A stretch of 64,000 nucleotides of DNA from Gracilaria gracilis. Its lineage: Eukaryota; Rhodophyta; Florideophyceae; Gracilariales; Gracilariaceae. Position 1 is the stretch's first letter, and the number at the start of each line of letters is the position of its first letter. The DNA lies in contig JARGSG010000068.1 of assembly GCA_030374805.1 (NCBI GenBank), positions 124,001-188,000 of the forward strand, in the 5' to 3' direction. Position numbers and translations under genes: made by a program. The notes beneath the pieces are model-generated. The model was given only the letters and a program-made list of their open reading frames with translations, was not told the origin of the DNA and did no database searches. This document shows, piece after piece, positions 53,776 through 64,000 of the stretch.

Positions 53776-54232
53776 TGTTGTCTACTCTGCATCACCGTTG
53801 CCGCTCTGCGTTGGACATACATCAATGCATCATACATGTCTTGGCTGACGTCAGGACTAAGCCGCGTACGCATATGCGCGCAAATCGAGATAAACGTGCA
53901 GTACGTCAACAAACGGACAGTACGGGAAATTGCGTAGTCAGGGTTACGTCAGATAGTTTTCTAGACGCCTACCATCTTGTTCCTGCGGAACCTTTGGCTG
54001 CTAGCGTGATGTACAAGTGCAATCACGTCTGTCAAGTCAGCAGTCAACTGGCTTGGCTGGGTACGCATAAAAGGCCGTCCTTCCTCCTGGACGGTGACTC
54101 ACACAGAAGAGCAACTTCGTGTGGGTGTGCCCGCTCTGTCTAGCTGCCTCAATCTTTCTCCTTCTTTCCAACCCTTCTACCGTAGTTGGCGCCTGATCCA
54201 GAATTCCCTTTATCAGCCAACATCCAACAACA
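53776..54232 (+). repeat. 5' LTR of Gypsy-2
   Basis: Starts TGTTGTCTACTC and ends CAACAACA. A TATA-like GCATAAAAGG lies near 54064-54073, so transcription may begin about 30 bp later. The bases after the LTR, AAGCGCTTTGTTTCGAAAGA, contain no TGG-type primer site. The LTR/leader junction lies within the palindrome AACAAAGCGCTTTGTT. Confidence 0.94.
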
Positions 54233-54292
54233 AAGCGCTTTGTTTCGAAAGAGTAAGGGTGCTGAAGTTGATATTGGTGAATGCTGTGAACC

Positions 54293-57200
54293 ATGGCGAC
54301 GTCAAACTACGGAGTTGTGTCCGTAATTCAGCCACCGCTATTGAAGGCAGTAGATCAGCCGTCATTGATCAAATTTGAGACATCCTACGCTGCCTACAAG
54401 GCTAAGGTTGATGATGTGAACAAAGACCGTGATGACAACTCGAAGCTTTCACTGGCCTCTATCAAGGATTGCATGGATTCTGCTACGCTGCACGCTCTTT
54501 GTCTCATTGGAGAAATTGGAGATGCTTCTACAGTAGAGGAAGCAACCTCAGACATGGTAAAGGTTTGGTTCGAGAAGGCTTCGACGTCTACACCGAAGGA
54601 TCTATCGGAACGAATTGACGCCACTCTGCGGCACGTCACGTTCAAGCCCAACAGGGAGGACCCCTCCGGAGGTGTAGCAAACTTTGTCATTGACGTCATC
54701 ACTGCTCTTGATCAGAACAATGCCTCGGAGGTGTTGAAGGACAGTGATATGGCGAAAAAATTTCTCGATCGCCTTGTGAGCAAATTTCAGCCAAATGTGT
54801 TGCAGGAGAGGATCAAGATGCTACGCAGAGGATGGACGAAAAGTCAGCTTTCTGATATAAAGTTGTTCAAGGATGAGGTGGCCAACATAGCATTGGAGCT
54901 CTCTCTCACGGAGACCGCCCTGTCTCGTGTCAACCCTCAGAAGTCCAAGCAGCTACATGACCGCCCCCGAAAGCAGGCTTCGACATCAAAAGTCGAAAAT
55001 GCCAACAGGAAAGAAGCATCGCAACTTCGGAATTCCAATTTTCGTTTGGGAAAACGAAAAGACTCAGAATGGTCTGAGCCTTGCCTGAACGAAAAGTGTG
55101 ACGGGATTCACCGTCTCAAAGATTGTCCCATCACGTCAACTGAACGGAAGAGGGAAATTTTCGAGAAGCACTATACGAAGAAGGATGTAAAGAAGGCGAA
55201 GACTATGAGAGGTTCGGGCACTCCAACGACGGTTCTGCCTGACAGCGATGCAAGTAGATTCCGTGTTGCTCTGGAAGACACTGTGTTCGATCTATCGCTT
55301 GGTGACTCCGGGTCGGATTTCAGCGCGATTGATCATAACCTCTACAGTAGACTGATTTCTTCTGTTCCCAATCTTCCGGTCAAGAACTTCGAGAACCCAG
55401 TGTATCTCACAGGCGTTTTCAAATCAGACGAAGACCCTGACACGCACTCGTCCCGTTCAGTAACACTCACCGTTACAATTTTCCTCCCTGGATCCAATAT
55501 TCCTGTTCGGGTTCGTGGGGTCGAATTCTATGTAGTTGAGAATCCGCTCGAAGAAATTCTACTCGGTCGTCCGTTCTTGAATTCAATTGGTTTCAACCTC
55601 AATGAATATCTCATTCGTGTGAGAAACGAAATCCACGACAAGCACGTGAACCAGTTGGATACGAAGAGAGCCAAGCTCGCTACGGCCAGGTATCAGGGGA
55701 TGTCTTATATGAGTGCAGATGACGACCCCATCGAATTGCCCGAGTGCCTCGCAGCGGGCATAGGGAAGGATACCAAAGAATCTATCGATGAAGCATTCGA
55801 GAAGATTCTAACTGAGGCAAGACGAAACGGAATATCAAACGATGGAATGCAGAAGGTGGCCGCAATTCTCGACCGATATCGAGACGTGTTTCGCATCAAA
55901 TTGGGTGCAGACCCTGCTGTTGACGTCCCACCTCTGACCATAACTCCTGTTGAAAATGCAAAGCCGTACAGATCGTCGCAGAGACGTTACGCACCACAAC
56001 AGAGAGAGTTCATCATCCGAACGATACGCGAATTGGAGGCTATGGGAGCCATCTACAAGAATCCGTCAGCCAGGTGGGCATCGCCAGCCCTCGCAGTACC
56101 GAAACCTGGTTCGACAAAGCTGAGATTCACTGTAGACCTCCGTGGCCCAAATGCACGCACTGTACCTATCCAGTCCGCTATGCCACATCTGGAATCGCAT
56201 TTCCAGGATCTTTCGGGAAGCACATGCTTTGCCAAAATTGACCTAGCCCACGGTTATTGGCAGGTACCACTTTCTGCAGAGTCCCAGGAAATGATGTCCA
56301 TTCAAACTCCAATCGGAGTCTACTCCTCCAAACGCCTCTTGCAAGGCGGTAGTGACTCAGAAAATCACTTTCAAGCCGTACTCTCGAACAAGTTTGAGGG
56401 ACGAGTGTCGAACCTTTTACAGTGGATCGACGATTTTCTGTTGTATGCCAAGAGCGAAGAAGATCTACTTGCCAATCTTGAAACCTTTTTTCTTGTCTGT
56501 GAAGAAATCGGCTTGAAGATTCATGCGGAGAAGACCACGTTATTCGCTTCTCAAGTTCAGTTCTGTGGGCGCATCATCTCAGCAGAAGGAGTACAGTATC
56601 ACCCACGACACTATGCAGCTCTCACAGAAATGCGGAAGCCCAGTATGGCGAGCGAGCTCCAGCAATTCGTGTGTGCAACGAATTGGATGCGTAATTCAAT
56701 TCCCGCTTACTCTGAACGCATCGCTCCTCTGCATCAACTGCTTGAGAGCTGTTACGCAAAGGCTGGAAAGCGAACCAAACGCGCCCTGCGAAACCTTTCC
56801 ATCACCGACTCATGGGGCGCCGAGCTCGATTCAGCATTTGCTGACATCAAAAATCAACTGACCGCCACCGTAAAGCTTGCGCATCCTAAGCACGATCATC
56901 ATCTGTGTCTATTTACAGATGCGTCTGATACACATTGGTCAGCCATTCTTACACAAGTGCCTGCGTCGGACCGACACAAAGCCATCGAAGAGCAGCAACA
57001 CGAGCCTCTTTGTTTCCTTTCGGGTTCTTTTACAGGATCAGCTGTCAACTGGTCAGTACCCGAAAAGGAAGGCTTTGCTATCGTGGAATCAATGTGTCGT
57101 CTTGATTACTTGGTTACCGGACGTGAGGTAAACATCTTCACAGATCATGCCAACCTTGTGTACTTGTACGACCCGTACGGGAGGAACCCTGGTATCCCGA

Positions 57201-58897
57201 GACAAACGGCCAGCAAATTGATGCGCTGGGCTATCAAACTCAGTGGGTTTAGATACGTGGTAGAGCATTTGCCCGGCGTGCAAAACGTATGGGCCGACAT
57301 GCTGACCCGTTGGGCTGTCAACCCCACGAGGAAAGTTATCGCCGCCAAGATGTTACGATGCAAGGCTCTTATGGTAGCACCAATCAACCCTGGCACGGAC
57401 AGCAAGCTCGACTGGCCTGAAATTCACCAAGTCAAAGAGGCACAGTCATCAACAGAGGAGGTGCCTCCAAAGGGGTTCACGAAGACCGAAGACGGAATCC
57501 GAAACGAGAAAGACGTACTGTGGGTCCCATCTGACTCAGATCTTCTCAAGCTGCGCATTGTTGTCGCAGCGCACACTGGGTCTGGCGGGCACAGAAGTTC
57601 GAAAGTCACTCTTGCAACCACGAAGGCATTCTTTTACTGGAAGAACATGGATGACGATTTGAAGTCATTCGTGAAAACCTGCCTTCACTGCCTCTGCACC
57701 GAGCCGGCCAAGACTATTCCTCGCCCATTGGGACATGCTTTGCACGCCGAGAAGCCAAACGAACTGCTACATTTCGATTTTTGCTACATGTCTCCTGGAC
57801 AGGACGACCTACTGTACGTCCTTGTACTTAAGGATGACCACAGCGGGTATGTTTGGTTGGTTCCCACAACGGAGACTACGGCAGAAGTAGTTGCTGACGA
57901 GTTAATTCGGTGGTTTGCTGCCTTTGGGGTAGTAACTCAATGGATTTCTGACAGGGGCTCGCACTTCAAGAACGAAGTGGTGCGGCACCTTAAGGAGAAA
58001 ACGAATTCATCTCACCACTTCACTCTGGCATATTGTCCATGGTCAAATGGAACTGTGGAAGTGGTTTGCCGCGAGCTTTTGAGAGCGTGTAGAGCTCTGC
58101 TCTCGGAATTTCAACTCCCACAGAACTGTTGGCCAAGTATCTTGCCCGTGATTCAGGCTGCTCTCAACAGCTCTATCTTGGACCGCCTGGGTAACCGCTG
58201 CCCACTCACAGTATTCACAGGCCACAGGCAGGATACCCCGTTGTCAGCGATCACAAGGAAAGTCGGAGGCAAGACAAGAATTTTGTCTCTCGATAACATC
58301 CGTGGAAAACAACTCCGCAATATTGAAGAAACACAGAAGGCCCTCTGTTCCATGCACAAAGAGGTAGCGGAACGATGCACGGAGAAACGAAGAAAGGCTG
58401 TTGAATCACACAACAGGAAGACTAACGTGCGTGCTCCAAACTTTCAGGAGGGTGACTTTGTTCTCCGTGGCGTCTTGGAACGCGAACGTACGCGAAAGCC
58501 CTCTCTGAAGTGGATGGGGCCATTTCGTGTCGTAGAGTGCAGATCGGAGTACATCTTTGTCATTGAGTCGCTGCTGGATGGTCAGAAGCAGGAGGTCCAC
58601 GGAAGAAGGTTGAAGTTTTTCCGCAACAGAGAGTTCGAGGTCACTGAAGAACTACGCAACTACCTTTCTTATCAGCAAGGGGAACTACTCGTAATTGATC
58701 GTTTTGAGGATATTAGACTGAGGAAGGGGATTGCCGAGTTGTTAGTGAAATGGCGTGGATTCTCTGAAAGTGAAACGGATTGGGTGTCCTTGGATTCTCT
58801 CCGCGACGACGTTCCAGTTCTTGTCAAGGAATACCTGGAGGAGGTGTCCGCCACGGGAACGAAACGGCAAAGCAACATCGCTGCTGCAAACATGTAA
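54293..58897 (+). CDS. Gypsy-2 Gag-Pol polyprotein with chromodomain
   Basis: 1534 residues from the ATG at 54293. Gag occupies about residues 1-300, with an atypical knuckle C-L-N-E-K-C-D-G-I-H-R-L-K-D-C (CX4CX3HX4C, about 264-278). The protease site is L-G-D-S-G-S-D (about 338). RT shows K-I-D-L-A-H-G-Y-W-Q (about 650) and W-I-D-D-F-L-L-Y (about 710). RNase H has L-F-T-D-A-S-D (about 877) and D-H-A-N-L-V-Y. Integrase has G-H-R-S-S-K...C-L-H-C (about 1100-1140), F-D-F-C-Y-M, I-S-D-R-G-S-H-F and N-G-T-V-E-V-V. A C-terminal chromodomain has L-V-K-W-R-G-F...D-W-V (about 1476-1515). Gag and Pol are one frame with no internal stop or shift, so the Gag:Pol ratio must be set after translation, for example by proteolysis. 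Confidence 0.95.
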   Translation: MATSNYGVVSVIQPPLLKAVDQPSLIKFETSYAAYKAKVDDVNKDRDDNSKLSLASIKDCMDSATLHALCLIGEIGDASTVEEATSDMVKVWFEKASTSTPKDLSERIDATLRHVTFKPNREDPSGGVANFVIDVITALDQNNASEVLKDSDMAKKFLDRLVSKFQPNVLQERIKMLRRGWTKSQLSDIKLFKDEVANIALELSLTETALSRVNPQKSKQLHDRPRKQASTSKVENANRKEASQLRNSNFRLGKRKDSEWSEPCLNEKCDGIHRLKDCPITSTERKREIFEKHYTKKDVKKAKTMRGSGTPTTVLPDSDASRFRVALEDTVFDLSLGDSGSDFSAIDHNLYSRLISSVPNLPVKNFENPVYLTGVFKSDEDPDTHSSRSVTLTVTIFLPGSNIPVRVRGVEFYVVENPLEEILLGRPFLNSIGFNLNEYLIRVRNEIHDKHVNQLDTKRAKLATARYQGMSYMSADDDPIELPECLAAGIGKDTKESIDEAFEKILTEARRNGISNDGMQKVAAILDRYRDVFRIKLGADPAVDVPPLTITPVENAKPYRSSQRRYAPQQREFIIRTIRELEAMGAIYKNPSARWASPALAVPKPGSTKLRFTVDLRGPNARTVPIQSAMPHLESHFQDLSGSTCFAKIDLAHGYWQVPLSAESQEMMSIQTPIGVYSSKRLLQGGSDSENHFQAVLSNKFEGRVSNLLQWIDDFLLYAKSEEDLLANLETFFLVCEEIGLKIHAEKTTLFASQVQFCGRIISAEGVQYHPRHYAALTEMRKPSMASELQQFVCATNWMRNSIPAYSERIAPLHQLLESCYAKAGKRTKRALRNLSITDSWGAELDSAFADIKNQLTATVKLAHPKHDHHLCLFTDASDTHWSAILTQVPASDRHKAIEEQQHEPLCFLSGSFTGSAVNWSVPEKEGFAIVESMCRLDYLVTGREVNIFTDHANLVYLYDPYGRNPGIPRQTASKLMRWAIKLSGFRYVVEHLPGVQNVWADMLTRWAVNPTRKVIAAKMLRCKALMVAPINPGTDSKLDWPEIHQVKEAQSSTEEVPPKGFTKTEDGIRNEKDVLWVPSDSDLLKLRIVVAAHTGSGGHRSSKVTLATTKAFFYWKNMDDDLKSFVKTCLHCLCTEPAKTIPRPLGHALHAEKPNELLHFDFCYMSPGQDDLLYVLVLKDDHSGYVWLVPTTETTAEVVADELIRWFAAFGVVTQWISDRGSHFKNEVVRHLKEKTNSSHHFTLAYCPWSNGTVEVVCRELLRACRALLSEFQLPQNCWPSILPVIQAALNSSILDRLGNRCPLTVFTGHRQDTPLSAITRKVGGKTRILSLDNIRGKQLRNIEETQKALCSMHKEVAERCTEKRRKAVESHNRKTNVRAPNFQEGDFVLRGVLERERTRKPSLKWMGPFRVVECRSEYIFVIESLLDGQKQEVHGRRLKFFRNREFEVTEELRNYLSYQQGELLVIDRFEDIRLRKGIAELLVKWRGFSESETDWVSLDSLRDDVPVLVKEYLEEVSATGTKRQSNIAAANM

Positions 58898-58932
58898 GAT
58901 TTTCATTCTGCTCTTCAATTCTTACGGGGCGC

Positions 58933-59389
58933 TGTTGTCTACTCTGCATCACCGTTGCCGCTCTGCGTTGGACATACATCAATGCATCATACATGTCTTG
59001 GCTGACGTCAGGACTAAGCCGCGTACGCATATGCGCGCAAATCGAGATAAACGTGCAGTACGTCAACAAACGGACAGTACGGGAAATTGCGTAGTCAGGG
59101 TTACGTCAGATAGTTTTCTAGACGCCTACCATCTTGTTCCTGCGGAACCTTTGGCTGCTAGCGTGATGTACAAGTGCAATCACGTCTGTCAAGTCAGCAG
59201 TCAACTGGCTTGGCTGGGTACGCATAAAAGGCCGTCCTTCCTCCTGGACGGTGACTCACACAGAAGAGCAACTTCGTGTGGGTGTGCCCGCTCTGTCTAG
59301 CTGCCTCAATCTTTCTCCTTCTTTCCAACCCTTCTACCGTAGTTGGCGCCTGATCCAGAATTCCCTTTATCAGCCAACATCCAACAACA
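58933..59389 (+). repeat. 3' LTR of Gypsy-2
   Basis: 457 bp, identical by eye to the 5' LTR, followed by the ATAAG duplicate at 59390-59394. It starts 35 bp after the polyprotein stop. Confidence 0.95.
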
Positions 59390-59394
59390 ATAAG

Positions 59395-61671
59395 CCATTT
59401 GGATTTACACGGTTTGGTATCCAGCCTCGCAATGTAGGAGATTGCATTTGATCGATCCGTTCCACGAAACAAGTAAAGGGACAGAAACAAGAGCTTTGCA
59501 ATATTACAGAGCTTGCTGCGATAACAAATGCCCGAACTCCGTCCAAAAAGTCCAATGCGTGAGAGACGCCCATAATGATCATATGATCATAAGAAGTGTC
59601 CAAAAGGGAAGCTTGATTTTGTTCTTAGCTAAAACTTACAATCGTGAAAGACATTAGCAAGGCCCCTTCCCTTGTCCGGCGAATTGTGGTAGTGGCTCGG
59701 TGAAGGATGAGTTTCGATGCTCTCGTTTGCGGGAGAGGCCGAAAACCGCTGACAAAAAGGAACAGGGCGAACTACGATGGTGGAAGCATCCGGCTACTCC
59801 AACGCTTCCCACACAGTCATGTTTCCCACTGGTGGCTTTCTATACGGACTCTGGCGGCTTGCTGCACTCTGGGTGAACAGTGCGAAGTTATCAGAGCCGA
59901 AAAGTTAGTCTGCGAAAAGTCAGAACGAGAACACGCTACTCTATGGGAGAAGTTGCTCGCTTTGTTGCTCGAATCGAGTCTTCTGACGCTTATGCTCCAG
60001 TTGTTTGCATTACTCAATAACATTTTTGACCTGTCAATGAAATAGAGCGTGTGTTGACGGACGTCGGGCCATGACAGACAAAGAAGGATGGGACGGAGGA
60101 CCGGTGGGTTGAATGGAGGAGAGGAGAACAAACAAAGGGCACACCCGCGAAGCTTGAGTTCGTTCTTTCGTGGGTTGCCTCCCGCAGAGCGAGAGGCTTT
60201 TACGCGCACCACTCGACTCTCAGTTGTCTGCTGAGAGCACAAGATTGTATATTGTAGAAACTACGAAGACCATTACGCTTGACTAGGCACAGTACTGAAT
60301 TGTCGTCAGAAGGTCATAAATCAGACGCTGACTGCATATGCAGCACTTACGTGGCACTGTATACTTTGTTACAGAGAATTCAACCCGACCAGGCAACGGT
60401 GCTGTACAATAAACAACAGCGTGCCACAATTGATGAGGACCATGCGAGACATTTTGTGTACTGATTTCGCGCATGAACAGCTGTTCTGGGGAAGTCTTTG
60501 AGCCAAAAATGGCATTTGCACAGAGCCTTAGTTTGAGCGACAATGTCGTATCAAGAAATGCTGAAGGAACAAAAATGCTTAAAAACTGACGATTGCTATT
60601 AGATTCTGTTCGCTGCGTGTTCGGCTGTTGGCAGACTGCTATGACCATTTGCTGCTTCTTGTTCCACATCTAGAATTATCGAAGGTACAGTGCTTTGCAT
60701 CATCTATGTAAGTTTTTAAAAAATTTCACAACTCGTATACCTCACCGCACAAACAAGCTGTAGTGGCGCATGTTAGAGAGAGAAAGAGCTATTCCAGCTG
60801 GAAGAGCTACTCTACCAGTTGGAATAGCTTTTCTATGTATGAACGTTACATAAAGCCAGTTTCTTGTCGGCTAGTTTGACGAGGTTGCGCTCTAAAGATC
60901 TTTAATGTTTCGGTGAGACGAAGGGGCGACTGGGTCGGACCTCGATCTCGTCGTGCAGATGGACACTGCACACAACTTCTTTCGACAAGAGAGACGCTTG
61001 TGCGCTTAACGGCTGTTGGCGCAAGGTTGTGGTGGTGAAAGTGTCGAGTCCGATGCCCCGGTTTATTGGAGCAAGGCGGACGTTGGTGCCTTAAGTGTGA
61101 AGTGGAGGTTTCCCGATTGGAGTACGCCCGATCGGGAAGTCCACCTACGCAGTATGCATCCCACGAATGTCGTTCTGGGGTTCATGCCTGCGTGGTGCGT
61201 GGGTGGTAACTACTCTAACTACCTAACCAGGTTCACGTTGGGTGTATGTGATGGGCAAAAGGCGCGCAGCGGCTGCTACAACGCTGCCCCCCAAGGGTTG
61301 GGAGGAATGCGGTAGGGCCGCCAGTGTCGCGCTGTGAAGATCATCTAGAGTGCTTCGCATTTCACTGCGATGAAAGAAACTACTAGATTCTCAACGACAC
61401 GTTCGAATGGTTTCATTAGAGATAATACTGCGTTCGACGTGACGTAAGATGCTCTTCACCAGAGCGATCAATTTAATTTAGTTTGCGGTTTTTGTTGTCT
61501 CCTGTATCTGGCGCTACGATCACGGTATTGAAATAGCGCTCATAACATTTGAACTATCGACTTGTTTTGCACTAACTGCATTGCAATCGAAGGCGAGGCA
61601 AAACAATAAAGAAGTGGTGCGTGGTTCGAAATGGCGTTTTGCAGGAATGTAAGAGCTCTTCTATGTCCTCC
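59395..61671. other. No supported gene
   Basis: Frames at 59707-60045 (plus), 59817-60242 (minus) and 61016-61315 (plus, non-ATG start) have no domain. The last is moderately GC-rich and could be a gene fragment. I see no LTR, RNA gene or transposase remnant. Confidence 0.4.
60787..60829. repeat. Near-perfect hairpin, 15-nt arms
   Basis: AGCTATTCCAGCTGG (60787-60801) pairs with 60815-60829 with one mismatch around a 13-nt loop. The GAGCT/AGCTC steps make it look like a small MITE-like palindrome. Confidence 0.65.
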
Positions 61672-61860
61672 TGTAAGGTAGTGAAGGTTGGAGCAGACTG
61701 GTACTGGACATCTTTACCAGAACCAGGACCGAGGAACTGCCGATGACTAGACTAAGAGTAGCTCCACTCCTGGAATGAGCTATCTACTTATACTAGCTAG
61801 ATGGTCGTGATGTATTCACAGGTAGTGGTCGTAATGCACAAGTGGACGCCATTATATTAC
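61672..61860 (+). pseudogene. Duplicated 3' end of the cysteine-rich protein gene
   Basis: This 189-bp copy of 53148-53336 includes 25 codons ending C-R-stop (W-Y-W-T-S-L-P-E-P-G-P conserved) and the 3' flank. There is no upstream coding homology. It is a fragment, perhaps from a longer lost duplicate. Confidence 0.8.
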
Positions 61861-62078
61861 ACCTCCTGACAAAGGTTTACGAGACTCGCTTGAAAGCTTG
61901 CACATGACACAACCACCATCGCTAGCATCCGCTAAGCAGAAATTCTCCAAGCCGGAGCATAATCCCATCGGCGTTTGAAACCATTGACAACGGAACAGAA
62001 AAAGAAGAAACCTAACGCAATATTAACTGCGCAAGACAACCCATCACCAAAATCAAAGAGTCGGTGGTCGTTTTCAAA

Positions 62079-62387
62079 CTAGACAGAAACGTTTAGAGTC
62101 GAAATAAAAAAGAGAAATTGCTTTGAGTCGTAGAAGCAGTCCACTTTCTTCGCTGTCTCCAAGCGTGTTGCGAACACAGACGTTTCCGAGGGCAGCTTGG
62201 ATTGGTCGAGCGGCATGACCAGAACTTTGTTGCGCTTGTTGGGGAACACGCGCACTATCTCCCAGGTGGCAGGGTCCAAACGAGGAAAGGCGTTGAGACG
62301 ATATATCGTCACGTGTACCGGGAAGCCAACGGAGATGAGAAACACAAGCGAGACGGTGAGCACAATGCCCGCCTTGCCGAGTACCAT
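62079..62387 (-). CDS. Possible small type II membrane protein
   Basis: 102 residues from an ATG (62387-62385). There is one N-terminal hydrophobic segment (about residues 8-29, I-V-L-T-V-S-L-V-F-L-I-S-V-G-F) followed by a mixed polar part. No family recognised. The real ATG and a sensible signal-anchor favour it slightly over chance, but the opposite strand is also open here. Confidence 0.35.
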   Translation of the reverse strand: MVLGKAGIVLTVSLVFLISVGFPVHVTIYRLNAFPRLDPATWEIVRVFPNKRNKVLVMPLDQSKLPSETSVFATRLETAKKVDCFYDSKQFLFFISTLNVSV

Positions 62388-63106
62388 GCTAGCGTAGAGA
62401 TGAGAGCAAAGCTGTCTCCACTTTCGGAGGTGTTCGGCTGTTGAAAAAGGATGCTGTCAAACTTTACATGTGGGTGGTATTAATGCGAAGGTGCGACATG
62501 GGCGATGTTGCATTGTTTCCCTGTTTTAATTGGCCGTTATCGAAGATGCCCGCTGCCGTTGGCTGTCACGCAAGCGGAACTGGCGATCGACGCCACTCGC
62601 GTGCGCTCTGTCGCGATGGGCGCCATGCGCTCGCTCCGTCTCTAGCTTGCACATGGAAACAAATTGCACGACCGTCTGGTTCGGCGACGGTACCACACAC
62701 CGTTGCCACGCGCTTTTCTCACAAGAAGCTGAGTGGCTTGCGCTCTCGGTTGCTTTCTGCAAGCCCTTCACGCAATTTTGATTACTTCAAATACCCCTGC
62801 CATATACGCACACGTCGTGAGACGATGAAGCTTCCAGCCCCAAATGATGATCAAGTCGAAAATCGTCGCGCAAGCGACACGAAACGGTACCGCCACGTCT
62901 TCCAGCTGCATCAATATTTGCTGCAGCGGTAAGAGGCGCCGGCAGGCGAGGCGCCAGCCGCTCGACCAACTTGTGAAATGCTTCGCCTCCCTTGTGGGCC
63001 TCGGCCTGCCCAGCTGCCAAAAAGTCGCCCACCGCATCCATCGCCCATTCCTGTCAATTGCGCCCTTGAACCGTTTCTCAGCGTCGATTGTTACCACGCT
63101 CCTGAC
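62388..63106. other. Probable 5' flank of the gene at 63107
   Basis: Several mutually overlapping frames on both strands (62441-62932 plus, 62768-63097 minus, 62844-63443 plus) have no recognisable domain. Confidence 0.35.
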
Positions 63107-63775
63107 ATGGCTTTACCGGAGAGACAAGAGTGGAGACTCCCGCCGGCATACGAAAACCATTCATTCTTCGTGGAACAACGTCGACGGCGCACACCAGATC
63201 AGTTCGCCGGAAATTGTCCACTGCAACCGCCTGCCACACCGCCTACATCCCCGCCGATTAGTAGGAAGAGGAGAAGAAGTCAGTCGCAGTCGCACTCTGC
63301 TTCAGACGGTGCTTCCAGCGACAAAGAACGCTCAACCAGTGCCGACAGCGAGCAAGAAGAGGCTGTGGACAAGGGCCAAGCCGAAGGCTCTTCATCATGC
63401 TCCACCGAGCACCTTACGGAAGATGAAAAGCGACAGTTGCTGAAGATACGCATCAAACTGCCGCTGAAAATGTGCTACGTGGTGCAGGCCGACGTGCCAA
63501 AACGAGCAGACAAGGATGAAGAACAACACGCGCCGGCAGTGAAGAAGCACAAGGTTGAGAGCCAGAGCCATCCGCCCGTGATGCTCAACCTCAGGATTCG
63601 CGACGGGTACCAAACGGATGAAGATGGCTTTCTGGTCGAACCTCGCCGCTCCATCGTGCTTGTACAACACCGCGTGAAGCGAGAACGAAGGCGTCGCGAA
63701 AGCTTGATGTTTCGCTGGAGACGGAGAAGACCGGCGATCAACGGTTTGACTGCAGGAAGCGGCTGTATACGATGA
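63107..63775 (+). CDS. Hypothetical low-complexity nuclear-type protein
   Basis: 222 residues from the ATG at 63107; the frame is also open upstream from 62978. It has a Pro-rich segment, a K-R-R-R-R-S cluster that could be a nuclear signal, a Ser/Glu/Asp-rich stretch, a short ordered-looking part (L-K-I-R-I-K-L-P-L-K-M-C-Y-V-V) and an Arg-rich C-terminus. No family recognised. The composition is biased as in real disordered nuclear proteins, but the opposite strand also has a long frame (64000-63395). Confidence 0.45.
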   Translation: MALPERQEWRLPPAYENHSFFVEQRRRRTPDQFAGNCPLQPPATPPTSPPISRKRRRSQSQSHSASDGASSDKERSTSADSEQEEAVDKGQAEGSSSCSTEHLTEDEKRQLLKIRIKLPLKMCYVVQADVPKRADKDEEQHAPAVKKHKVESQSHPPVMLNLRIRDGYQTDEDGFLVEPRRSIVLVQHRVKRERRRRESLMFRWRRRRPAINGLTAGSGCIR

Positions 63776-64000
63776 GTGGACAGAAAAGACGGAGGCGAAG
63801 GAGAGAAACGGTGCAGAGGCGTCCGTTGGAGAACGATGAGCTGCGAGATGACGATGGTTTCGCAGTGCGAGCGCCACAGTGAGCCGTTGGCGGTGGCGTT
63901 TGCTTACGACGATATCGTACGTGACATGGCTGTCATCTTTAGATATCGTTTTGCGACTTCTAAGCGGGCGGCACGTGCGGTCCACGTGCTCGGTTGCCAA
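63776..64000. other. Window end, nothing identified
   Basis: No element end or domain on the plus strand. A minus-strand frame covers the stretch and continues beyond the window, so a gene there cannot be excluded. Confidence 0.3.

Larger units (their letters stand above)
53776..59389 (+). mobile_element. Gypsy-2, intact chromodomain Gypsy retrotransposon
   Basis: 5614 bp between ATAAG duplicates (53771-53775, 59390-59394). The 457-bp LTRs (53776-54232, 58933-59389) look identical. One undamaged 1534-residue polyprotein fills the interior. Identical LTRs, exact target duplication and an open frame mark a very recent insertion, possibly a mobile copy. Confidence 0.95.

Noticed and set aside
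61016-61315. A 99-codon plus frame as a gene
   Set aside because: It begins with TTG, has no domain or paralogue, and is too short to separate from chance at this GC content.

Overview
The window is eukaryotic and consists almost entirely of transposable elements. Long intronless reading frames for Copia, Gypsy, PIF/Harbinger, piggyBac and CMC (tnp2) proteins are interleaved with a few short host-like genes. I saw no operons, no Shine-Dalgarno logic, no rRNA and no tRNA. Intron-poor genes, roughly half GC and this transposon mix would suit an alga, for example a florideophyte red alga, but that is an inference and nothing here proves it.

Left part (1-21 kb). A DDE transposase relic (1.3-2.6 kb, minus) and a piggyBac relic (3.7-5.2 kb, plus) are flanked by related CTCATATGAG palindromes. 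A 3'-truncated Copia element (Copia-1, 8.7-12.3 kb, minus) follows. After a 48-bp minisatellite (14.6 kb) come two PIF/Harbinger elements, each with a DNA-binding ORF and a convergent transposase. Harbinger-1 (15.3-17.4 kb) is catalytically dead. Harbinger-2 (18060-20776) is complete, with terminal inverted repeats, an ACT target duplication and both ORFs open.

Centre (22-52 kb): a nested structure. One chromodomain Gypsy element (Gypsy-1) runs from a terminal repeat at 21.96 kb to a matching one at 51.99 kb. Its reading frame is split at the end of RNase H by an 18,992-bp element (25328-44319). That element has an 11-bp inverted repeat (CCCTATGAGCA) and a 4-bp duplication (ACTA), and removing it with one ACTA copy restores the Gypsy frame exactly. 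It looks like a giant tnp2/CMC-type DNA transposon carrying cargo: a subterminal array of ~49-bp units, a basic-protein ORF (minus), a tnp2 transposase ORF (plus), a head-to-head pair of membrane-anchored glycosyltransferase-like genes (both now broken; one is fused to an HtrL/YibB-like domain), and a carboxymuconolactone-decarboxylase-like gene. The transposase is interrupted by a very young Copia element (Copia-2). A third Copia (Copia-3, 45788-51772, GTTTG duplication) sits just inside the 3' end of Gypsy-1.

Right part (52-64 kb). There is a small cysteine-rich, sequon-rich predicted secreted protein whose 3' end is duplicated 8.5 kb away, then an intact Gypsy element (Gypsy-2, 53776-59389) with apparently identical LTRs, an ATAAG duplication and one 1534-residue polyprotein. 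Sparse sequence with two possible small genes completes the window.

Across the window, decayed elements mostly keep their frame and are interrupted by isolated stop codons, which fits transition-type decay such as deamination. The nested insertions give a relative order: Gypsy-1 first, then the giant transposon and Copia-3 into it, then Copia-2 into the giant transposon.
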